NCBI RefSeq assembly: GCF_019904155.1
Contig: NZ_JAHCMB010000049.1
Location: 1 to 64,000, forward strand
Direction of reading: 5' to 3'
DNA from: Paenibacillus sinensis
GTDB taxonomy: Bacteria > Bacillota > Bacilli > Paenibacillales > Paenibacillaceae
Length of the DNA stretch: 64,000 nucleotides
Shown here: positions 54,343 through 61,638 of the stretch, one piece after another
Layout: every line of letters starts with the position of its first letter
Position numbering within the stretch: position 1 is the first letter of the stretch
Position numbers and translations under genes: made by a program
Notes under the pieces: model-generated
Seen by the model: the letters and a program-made list of their open reading frames with translations, nothing else
What the model was told of the DNA's origin: nothing
Database searches by the model: none

Positions 54343-55329
54343 ATGAGAAAATGGCTGACACCTGTGCTGCTGCTGACATTGATAATACTTACGGCGTGCG
54401 GAAACCAGGCGGCGAACAATAACACCGCAGCCGGAACAGCAGCGCCAAGCGAGGCTGCCAAGGCATCGGCGGCTGCAAGCAGCAGCGCTCCGGCGGCGTC
54501 CGCTCCGGCTGATGGCGGAACAATTACATACGAATCCCAGACGGGACCGATTGTAGTTCCGGCGAACCCGCAGCGAATCGTCGCTCTCACCAATGCGCCC
54601 AATGTGATTTCGCTTGGCGGCACTTTGGTTGGAGTCGATGAATGGACTGGCAAAAATCCGCTGTTCACGGATAAGCTCAGCGGCGTTAAGGTAGTGTCGG
54701 AAGATAGCCTCGAGGATATTATCGAGCTGAAGCCTGACCTGATCATCGCCGGCGACTACATGAAGAACCTGGACAAGCTGGCGCAAATTGCGCCGACGGT
54801 CGTGTATACATGGGGCAAGCTGGATTATCTGAACCAGCAGATTGAGATCGGCAAGCTGCTGAACAAACAGACTGAAGCGCAGGCCTGGGTTGATGACTTC
54901 AAGACGCGCGCTGAAGCCGCAGGCAAAGAGATTAAGGCGAAGATCGGTGAGAATGCCACGGTGTCCGTGTTTGAGTATGATGCCAAGAGCATTTATGTAT
55001 TCGGGAACAACTGGGCACGCGGCACGGAAGTGCTGTACCAGGCTATGGGTCTGAAAATGCCGGAAGCGGTGAAGAAAGACGCTCTCGGTCCGGGCTATTA
55101 CACGCTGTCAAATGAGACGGTACCGCAATATGCAGGCGATTATATCGTGCTAAGCAAGCCGGCGTCGAACAGTGAGAATGCCTTCTTCTCGAGTGACACC
55201 TGGAAGAACATTCCGGCTGTGAAGAACGGGCATGTGATCGAGATTGAGTCGGAGAAATCCAGCTACAGCGATCCGACTACGCTCGAGTATTTGCTGAAGG
55301 TCTTTACAGACGGATTCCTGGCTAAGTAA
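54343..55329 (+). CDS. Iron-siderophore ABC transporter substrate-binding lipoprotein
   Basis: 328 residues. The signal peptide ends in the lipobox LTAC (Cys at residue 19), so it is anchored to the outer face of the membrane. An Ala/Ser-rich tether follows, then a FecB/BtuF-type fold: IVVPANPQRIVAL, LEDIIELKPDLIIAGDYM, FGNNWARGTEVLYQAMG. ATG start with AAGGGGG. Governed by a Fur box. No permease or ATPase gene is adjacent, so it must share partners encoded elsewhere, as FeuA/YfiY-type proteins may. Confidence 0.92.
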   Translation: MRKWLTPVLLLTLIILTACGNQAANNNTAAGTAAPSEAAKASAAASSSAPAASAPADGGTITYESQTGPIVVPANPQRIVALTNAPNVISLGGTLVGVDEWTGKNPLFTDKLSGVKVVSEDSLEDIIELKPDLIIAGDYMKNLDKLAQIAPTVVYTWGKLDYLNQQIEIGKLLNKQTEAQAWVDDFKTRAEAAGKEIKAKIGENATVSVFEYDAKSIYVFGNNWARGTEVLYQAMGLKMPEAVKKDALGPGYYTLSNETVPQYAGDYIVLSKPASNSENAFFSSDTWKNIPAVKNGHVIEIESEKSSYSDPTTLEYLLKVFTDGFLAK

Positions 55330-55384
55330 TGCAGATACTGATGTAACAGAGCTAACAGGGCTAGGAAACGGGCGCACAACAGGC

Positions 55385-55431
55385 AAGCCGGCCAGTCAAG
55401 GAATGACTCCTTGACTGGCCGGCTTTTTTTG
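55385..55431 (+). terminator. Rho-independent terminator after the iron lipoprotein
   Basis: AAGCCGGCCAGTCAAGGA and the matching TCCTTGACTGGCCGGCTT around a short loop, followed by a T run. Confidence 0.92.
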
Positions 55432-55444
55432 CTGCTGCTTATAA

Positions 55445-57964
55445 TTAGATGAACAGATTATGTCCGGCCTGGTCTGCCTGGCCCAGATAATAACCGACGC
55501 CGCCGAATCCGATATTGTCGATCAGCTCTTCCCGTTTGATCCCCATCAGATCCATCGACATTTGGCAGGCGACAATTTCGACGCCCTGGTCGAGTGCGCT
55601 CTGGATCAGCTCTTCGAGAGAAGAGACATTCTTGCTCTTCATCAGGGATCGGATCATCTTAGGACCGGCTCCTAGCATATTCATCTGCGACAGCTTCAGC
55701 TTCCGGCTGCCGCGCGGCATCATGGCGCCGAACATCCGGCCGATGAAATCCTTGCGGACCGGGACCTTGCTGGATTTGCGAATGATGTTGAGACCCCAGA
55801 AGGTAAAGAACATGGTGACCTTCTTGCCGCTTGACGCGGCTCCATTCGCAATAATGAATGAAGCGATGGCTTTGTCCAGATCGCCGCTGAAGACGACCAT
55901 CGTGCTTCCATTGCGCGCAGCGTCCTGCTGCGGAGCAGATGCGCTCTCTTGAACGGTGCCGTCTTTGCGCAGATAGGCTTCGATGGCGCCGCCGGGCAGC
56001 TTCGTCAGCCGTTCAAGCGGGTGACGCGACATGCGGGCCCATGCCTGAATGTCCTCATAGAAGCCCGGATCGGTGGCGGTCGCCTTCAGGATCTGTCCCG
56101 TCTCCAGCTTGTCGATGTTCATCTTCACTTGAATAAGCGGACCGGGACAGCAGAGACCGCAGGCGTCCAGCTCGGCATCGGCTTCAAGCTCCGTACCAAC
56201 GGGCACCGGTTTAGAGCCGAAGTCGGCCTTAATGACATTGCTGCCCGTATCCGGTTTGACTTCCTTATCTCCCGTTCCAGACTTCCCGCCATTCGGATCG
56301 GTAGGAGAAGTCGGCTTTGGGGTGTAACGGAACATCTGATACGTCTTATAGCCGCCCGTAAGATTTTTGACACGATAGCCTTTCTGTTTCAGGATACGGG
56401 AAGCGGTATAGCCTCTTAAGCCAACCTGACAGTAAACCCAGATTTCCTTGCTTGGGTCCAGTTCATTCAACCGGTTCCGCAGTTCGTCCACCGGGATGTT
56501 AATAGAGCCTTCGATATGACCGTTCGCATGCTCCATTTCCGTACGGACATCAACCAGCTGTACGGATTTCGGATCAAGGTCCTTCAGGTCAGCAGGGACC
56601 ACAACCTCGGTCAGTCCGAGCACGACATTCTCCGCTGTGTAGCCTGCCATATTAACGGGGTCCTTGGCCGAAGAATAAGGAGGAGCGTAAGCGAGCTCCA
56701 GTTCGGCAAGATCCTGAACCGTTCCACCGAAGCGGATCACCGCGGCGATGTCGTCAATTCGCTTGTCCACACCGTCGTTGCCGACAGCCTGCGCGCCGAG
56801 CACCTTGCCCTTGGCGTCAAAGATCAGCTTCATCGACAGCGGCATGGCCCCGGGATAATACGAAGCATGGGAGCCGGGATGAATGTACACGGTTTGATAG
56901 GAGAGTCCCAGACGCTTCAATGTTTTCTCGTTGTTACCTGTAGCCGCACCCGTCAAATCGAATACCTTCAGGATAGAAGTCCCTTGAGTGCCTTTATATT
57001 CGGTGCATAGTCCAGCGACATTGTCTGCCGCAATCCGCCCCTGCTTATTGGCCGGTCCCGCAAGCGGCACAGCCGTCTTTTGTCCGTTCACGAAGTCAAC
57101 CACTTCTACAGCGTCGCCGACGGCGTAGACGTTCTCGAGATTGGTCATCATATGCGTATCGACGACAATATGTCCCCTCGGTCCGAGTTCCAGTCCGCTG
57201 TCCTTGAGAAATGCGGTATCCGGTGTGACGCCGATGGCCAGCAGCACCATCTCGCTGCGGAGTGTCTTGCCGCTGGACAGCGATACTTCGATCTGCGATT
57301 CATCTTCCTTGAAGCCCTGTACCCGGTCGGAGAAAATCAGCTGGACGCCATGATCCTCAAGCTCACGCGAGAGTACGGAAGACATTTCCGGGTCAAAAGG
57401 GGCCAGCAGCTGGTCGCCCGCTTCAATCAGCGTGACCTCAAGCCCTGCTTCTCTCAGATTCTCCGCCATCTCAACTCCGATAAAGCCGCCCCCGATCACA
57501 ACGGCCGAGCGTGTCCCTTCTTCGGAGACGATGGACTTGATCCGGTCGGTATCGGGAATGTTCCGCAGTGTGTAGATGCGGGAACTTTCGATGCCCGGAA
57601 GAGCGGGACGGATCGGCTTGGCGCCGGGTGACAGGATCAGCGCGTCATAGCTTTCTTCATAAGTGCCGCGCTCGCGGCTCTGAACCGTTACTTTGCGATT
57701 CACAGGGTCGATGGAGACTACTTCGCTGTGAACTCTGACATCGAGGTTGAACCGGTTATGCATCGCCTCCGGCGTCTGCACAAGCAGCCGCGAACGGTCC
57801 TGGATGGAGCCGCCGATATAATAGGGCAGCCCGCAGTTGGCGAATGAAATATAGGCGTCCCGCTCGAACATAACAATATGGGCTTCCTCGTCCAGTCTGC
57901 GAAGCCGGGCGGCGGCGGAAGCGCCGCCGGCCACACCGCCGACAATCAATATTTTTCTACTCAT
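55445..57964 (-). CDS. CoA-disulfide reductase-rhodanese-TusA-DsrE fusion
   Basis: 839 residues from ATG 57964 (AAGGAGG ten bases upstream). Four domains in order: FAD/NAD pyridine-nucleotide disulfide reductase (about 1-450; VGGVAGGASAAARLRR, redox-active C44 in FANCGLPYY); rhodanese (about 465-545; catalytic Cys in VYCQVGLRGY); TusA (about 610-680; DACGLCCPGPLIQVK); and DsrE-like (about 700-839). Predicted to pass persulfide sulfur between domains and reduce CoA- or polysulfide substrates. Overlaps the ArsR gene by eight bases, forming a regulated operon. Confidence 0.92.
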   Translation of the reverse strand: MSRKILIVGGVAGGASAAARLRRLDEEAHIVMFERDAYISFANCGLPYYIGGSIQDRSRLLVQTPEAMHNRFNLDVRVHSEVVSIDPVNRKVTVQSRERGTYEESYDALILSPGAKPIRPALPGIESSRIYTLRNIPDTDRIKSIVSEEGTRSAVVIGGGFIGVEMAENLREAGLEVTLIEAGDQLLAPFDPEMSSVLSRELEDHGVQLIFSDRVQGFKEDESQIEVSLSSGKTLRSEMVLLAIGVTPDTAFLKDSGLELGPRGHIVVDTHMMTNLENVYAVGDAVEVVDFVNGQKTAVPLAGPANKQGRIAADNVAGLCTEYKGTQGTSILKVFDLTGAATGNNEKTLKRLGLSYQTVYIHPGSHASYYPGAMPLSMKLIFDAKGKVLGAQAVGNDGVDKRIDDIAAVIRFGGTVQDLAELELAYAPPYSSAKDPVNMAGYTAENVVLGLTEVVVPADLKDLDPKSVQLVDVRTEMEHANGHIEGSINIPVDELRNRLNELDPSKEIWVYCQVGLRGYTASRILKQKGYRVKNLTGGYKTYQMFRYTPKPTSPTDPNGGKSGTGDKEVKPDTGSNVIKADFGSKPVPVGTELEADAELDACGLCCPGPLIQVKMNIDKLETGQILKATATDPGFYEDIQAWARMSRHPLERLTKLPGGAIEAYLRKDGTVQESASAPQQDAARNGSTMVVFSGDLDKAIASFIIANGAASSGKKVTMFFTFWGLNIIRKSSKVPVRKDFIGRMFGAMMPRGSRKLKLSQMNMLGAGPKMIRSLMKSKNVSSLEELIQSALDQGVEIVACQMSMDLMGIKREELIDNIGFGGVGYYLGQADQAGHNLFI

Positions 57965-58253
57965 TCTGTGATTCCTCCTTAAGCAATAGTTGAACCAGGC
58001 GTACAATCCGATCGTCTCTGACTGAATAATAATTCTCCAGACCGCTGCGCTGCGTCTCGACTATGCCCAGAGAGCGAAGCTTCTGCAAATGCTGGGATAC
58101 GGTTGATTGCGGCAGGTCCAGGCATTCCTGCATGTAGGTCACGTTGCAGCTGCCTTTATCGATTAGCCCTTTGATAATGCACAACCGTACTGGATGAGCG
58201 ATTGCTTTGAGCAGTTCAGCACTCTGGGTGTAGGCTTTAAACTGGTTATCCAT
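57957..58253 (-). CDS. ArsR-family regulator
   Basis: 98 residues. Winged helix with TYMQECLDLPQSTVSQHLQKLRSLGIVETQRSG. Three Cys (25, 36, 44) flank the DNA-binding helix; the arsenic-type ELCVCDL motif is absent, so a thiol-persulfide or sulfide sensor is more likely (inference from the adjacent persulfide enzyme). ATG start with GAGGTG ten bases upstream. First gene of the operon with the sulfur fusion, which it should repress. Confidence 0.88.
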   Translation of the reverse strand: MDNQFKAYTQSAELLKAIAHPVRLCIIKGLIDKGSCNVTYMQECLDLPQSTVSQHLQKLRSLGIVETQRSGLENYYSVRDDRIVRLVQLLLKEESQNE

Positions 58254-58273
58254 GAACAGGTTTCACCTCGAGG

Positions 58274-58325
58274 ATTATAAGTTTCAAAAACAGCATTCAT
58301 CGCTATATCGAAATATTACGATATA
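58274..58325 (-). promoter_or_regulatory. Promoter and operator of the ArsR-sulfur operon
   Basis: On the minus strand a perfect TATAAT occupies 58279-58274, with a poor -35. Upstream is a palindrome TATATCG (58304-58310), eight bases, CGATATA (58319-58325), the type of site bound by ArsR-family dimers. Confidence 0.65.
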
Positions 58326-58434
58326 TGGATTGAAAAATCAATACCCAAAATCACTAATCCTGGCGACAGGTAGTAGCTTGGAATGCGGTTTGTGCATAGA
58401 TTGTTCTATACCGGGCATGAGGTGAGGTGAGTCT

Positions 58435-59073
58435 ATGGATTTCGAGGAGATCGCAGGATTAAGCTACACCGCCATTCACAGCTTAGGCCATAACTGTCTG
58501 ACCGCAACGGAGCTGCGCCGGTCGGGTCTGCGAATGCAAGCAGGGCCTCTGGACTGGATGTACGCGCCTGACGCCCGAGGAGTAATTGACCTGCTCCTGG
58601 CCGATTTTCAGGACTTTTTTGACAAATCGAATCTGGAAGTAACAGGGATTAATTCTGTGTCCCAATGCTATATGGTGGTGGATAGAAAGTATCATATGGT
58701 ATCTATGCATGATTTCGGAGTGGGGAAGAACAGCTCAGATGATCTGAGGGAGTGGGAGGCTGTCAATCACAAGCTGAAGCTCAGGTCGGAACGAATGCTG
58801 GCACAGATGAGGACGCTGCCCGCCATGTTGTTTATCCGGACAGACACAACCTATGAGGAAGCGGCTGAGCTCTCCTCCATTCTGGAACACAAGACAGCCG
58901 GCAGCGCCCGCCTGCTGATTATCAATCATACGTCAGACATACAGACACCTGCAGATCTGCATTGTCAGAACAGCAGGATTTGCATGATGCAAATCCCGCA
59001 AGTTCCGGATATGTTCGAGGATAATCGACCGGTGTGGGAGCAAATAATGGGCAGATTGCGGACCATTGCCTAA
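58435..59073 (+). CDS. DUF1796 putative cysteine peptidase
   Basis: 212 residues. SLGHNCLTATELRRSGLRMQAGPLDWMY is the DUF1796 signature, with the putative catalytic Cys in HNC. The rest has VSMHDFG and LFIRTDTTYEEAAELSSIL. ATG start with GAGGTGAGG. The family is annotated as peptidase-like, but activity is not established. Near envelope-glycan genes, though not co-directional with them. Confidence 0.8.
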   Translation: MDFEEIAGLSYTAIHSLGHNCLTATELRRSGLRMQAGPLDWMYAPDARGVIDLLLADFQDFFDKSNLEVTGINSVSQCYMVVDRKYHMVSMHDFGVGKNSSDDLREWEAVNHKLKLRSERMLAQMRTLPAMLFIRTDTTYEEAAELSSILEHKTAGSARLLIINHTSDIQTPADLHCQNSRICMMQIPQVPDMFEDNRPVWEQIMGRLRTIA

Positions 59074-59105
59074 TACGCTTCTCTAAGTCCGCTTAATCCA
59101 ATTCT

Positions 59106-60065
59106 TCAGAGATAATAATCCAAAGTGCGTCTGATCCCTTCTTCAAGCGGCACTTCTTCCCGGTATGGAGTCAGCCGAAGCAGTTTGTCGATAACGGGAG
59201 CCCTCCGGGAGACGCTGCCGCGGGGAGAGGGGTGAAGCTCAAGCTGACCCTTAATGCCGCTGATGTTCATCATGATTTCGGCGAGCTCCAGCATGCTGAG
59301 TTCCCTCGTGCCGCCGACGTTGACCGTCTCACCTGCTGTCTTTGGCTCATGAGCGCAGAGAACGGTTGCCTTAACCGCATCGTCGATGTACATGAAGGAA
59401 CGGGTGTCCGAGTACCCGTACAGCTCGAACCGGCCTTTCTTAAGCCGCCGGGCGAAGTCCGGCATCACATGCTTGTCGCCCATTCTCGGGCCGTACACAT
59501 TGTGGTAGCGGATAATCGTGAACGGGAAGCCTTGGGAGCTGCCCGCCTGATGCACGAGCACCTCGCCGTGAAGCTTGGATGCGGCATAAGACCATCTGGG
59601 ATTGGCGGGGTCCGGAATGACAAGCGGGACATCCTCTGCGGTAGGGACCGGCCAGTTAAAAGAATCGACAGTTCCTGCATAAGTTTCGGAGGTGCTGGCG
59701 TATACGAATCTTCTCAGACCGGAGTCCGGGCGGCCATAATAGTCAATCAGATGGAAGGCGGGCAGCGTGCAGTGGCGCAGAACCTCATAAGGACGCTGAT
59801 AGAAATTCTGCGTACCGTTGAGAGCCGCCAGATGAAACAAATAGTCGACCTTCCCGGGCAGTTTCCGCACCTCTTCAGGGCGGGTCAAATCGACGTCATA
59901 GGCTGTCACATTCGCTCTGCTTGTGAGCTCGCGGTACAAAGAGTCCGATTCACCGCGGACGTGGTTATCTACACATATAACCAAATTTTGCGCTTCCCGG
60001 CTCAATTGCTCCGCCAGATGGTAACCGATGAAGCCGGCTGCGCCGGTGACCAAATAAACGGTCAT
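59106..60065 (-). CDS. NAD-dependent epimerase/dehydratase
   Basis: 319 residues. Extended SDR acting on nucleotide sugars: TGAAGFIGYHLAEQL (GxxGxxG) near residue 7, VDYLFHLAALNG, YASTSETYAG and the catalytic YAASKLHGE, with YNVYGPRMGD. Likely a UDP-sugar 4-epimerase or UDP-glucuronate decarboxylase-like enzyme. Its start overlaps the upstream sugar dehydrogenase by four bases, which fits conversion of the uronic acid product. Confidence 0.88.
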   Translation of the reverse strand: MTVYLVTGAAGFIGYHLAEQLSREAQNLVICVDNHVRGESDSLYRELTSRANVTAYDVDLTRPEEVRKLPGKVDYLFHLAALNGTQNFYQRPYEVLRHCTLPAFHLIDYYGRPDSGLRRFVYASTSETYAGTVDSFNWPVPTAEDVPLVIPDPANPRWSYAASKLHGEVLVHQAGSSQGFPFTIIRYHNVYGPRMGDKHVMPDFARRLKKGRFELYGYSDTRSFMYIDDAVKATVLCAHEPKTAGETVNVGGTRELSMLELAEIMMNISGIKGQLELHPSPRGSVSRRAPVIDKLLRLTPYREEVPLEEGIRRTLDYYL

Positions 60066-61438
60066 TGTTCCTCACCTTCCGTTCGTGCACCAAGTGCAAT
60101 ATATTTGAATTTGCGAAATTCCTCGCTTCTTCCCTGAAACAGGTTCCAGAAATCGTAGACGATGGCCGGAGCTGCCATGGAACCCGCCAAATTTTGAAGC
60201 GGCATGGACTGGAACACCGGATGATTATTCTGAATCACGGCGACATGCGTATCTTGAAAAGCTGCTTCCAGCTTATCCGTGATCTGAACGCCGGCAAGGG
60301 ACAGCTTCGCCAGTTTGTCCGGGCTAATGACAGGATCAAAGATTCTAAATGCCGCATCCGGGATTTGTCCACGAATCGCTTCAATCAATGGGAACGCCAT
60401 GCTTCCCCGAAGATCATCGGTCTCCGGACTTCCTTTAAAGGCCATTCCTAGGATTGCAATGACAGGTCGGGCCATGCCCTTGCCTTTGCGGTTGTCGTCC
60501 GTGTGTGCCCGCAGAACTTCCGCAATTCGTGCAGCTGCGCGGCCCGGGAGCTCCTCGTTGATTTTGCGTCCCGTGAGCGTAAGCTTGGGGACCAGATTAT
60601 GCATCTCCAGACTCTCAGCCAGAATATAGGGGTCCTTCTCCAGACATGGCCCGCCGACCGGGCCGGGAGCGGAAAGGCTGCATCGCGGGTAGTGAAGCGT
60701 CGTGGCGTGGATGATCTCGGACATATTGATGTTAAGCTGCTCGCAGACCAAGGCGATTTCGTTGGAAAAGGCAAAATTCACATCCCGGATCGTGTTGCTC
60801 ACCAGCTTGGCGAGTTCGGCTGTTTCGAGCGATCCCACTTTAATTACAGTTGGTGTCAAAAAGCTGAAGAGTCGCGCAGCCCGAAGACAGGCGCCCTCTG
60901 TAAGACCGGATACGATCTGTGGAAGGGAGGACAGCTCGGATAACGCCTTGCCCTCGACCGTACGCTCCGGGCAGAAGGCCAGATCGACCGATGCGCCGCT
61001 CGCCTGGAGTAATGGAAGAACGGTATGTCGCGTTACGCCAACCTTGACTGTTGAGCGGAGGATGACCATGTTGCCGTCTCTAAGTACTCCGGCCAACTGC
61101 CGGCCAACCTCCATGATCGGTTCGAGCCGGATTTTTTTGTCCGGACCGACAGGTGTGCCTACTGTAACGATGTATGTCCGGATTCCCTGATCTGCCGGAA
61201 TATCGCGGCTTACCCGGATTCGCCCGGATTTGAGATGCCGGATCAAGTGTTCCTCCAGGTCTTGTTCATAGAAGCTGGGCTTCATCTGGCGCAGCTGCTC
61301 CAGCACTGCATCCGCCTTCTCGACGCCGTAAATCTGGAAACCGGCATCTGCCAGCCCTACCGCCAGCGTGACGCCGACATATCCCATTCCAATTACTCCG
61401 ATCACTCGGTCTTCATAGATAACCGGTACAGGATTCAT
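60062..61438 (-). CDS. Nucleotide-sugar dehydrogenase (UDP-glucose/ManNAc type)
   Basis: 458 residues from ATG 61438 (GGAGGAG nearby; the frame extends upstream without support). NAD-dependent oxidation of a UDP-sugar at C6. VIGVIGMGYVGVTLAVGLADAGF at the N-terminus; catalytic Cys and Lys in GPVGGPCLEKDPYILAE, of the WecC/CapL type; third domain with LGMAFKGSPETDDLRGS and FDPVISPDKL. Co-transcribed with the epimerase, both probably supplying uronic sugars for surface polysaccharide. Confidence 0.9.
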   Translation of the reverse strand: MNPVPVIYEDRVIGVIGMGYVGVTLAVGLADAGFQIYGVEKADAVLEQLRQMKPSFYEQDLEEHLIRHLKSGRIRVSRDIPADQGIRTYIVTVGTPVGPDKKIRLEPIMEVGRQLAGVLRDGNMVILRSTVKVGVTRHTVLPLLQASGASVDLAFCPERTVEGKALSELSSLPQIVSGLTEGACLRAARLFSFLTPTVIKVGSLETAELAKLVSNTIRDVNFAFSNEIALVCEQLNINMSEIIHATTLHYPRCSLSAPGPVGGPCLEKDPYILAESLEMHNLVPKLTLTGRKINEELPGRAAARIAEVLRAHTDDNRKGKGMARPVIAILGMAFKGSPETDDLRGSMAFPLIEAIRGQIPDAAFRIFDPVISPDKLAKLSLAGVQITDKLEAAFQDTHVAVIQNNHPVFQSMPLQNLAGSMAAPAIVYDFWNLFQGRSEEFRKFKYIALGARTEGEEQ

Positions 61439-61638
61439 CTCGCTCTCCTCCACACTCATCTGATTCGAATACTCGCATTTGCTTGATCTTTCAGTAAATG
61501 CAAGCCCGCACCGCTTGGACAGGGCTGATGCGCAGCAATTATTATAAAGGCTCATCTTCAGGTCGGATTTGTGGCGAAGTCCGCATATATATGTTCTTTG
61601 ATAAGCTTGTTAGCCCAGGAAAGGAGGGGGTGAAATTG

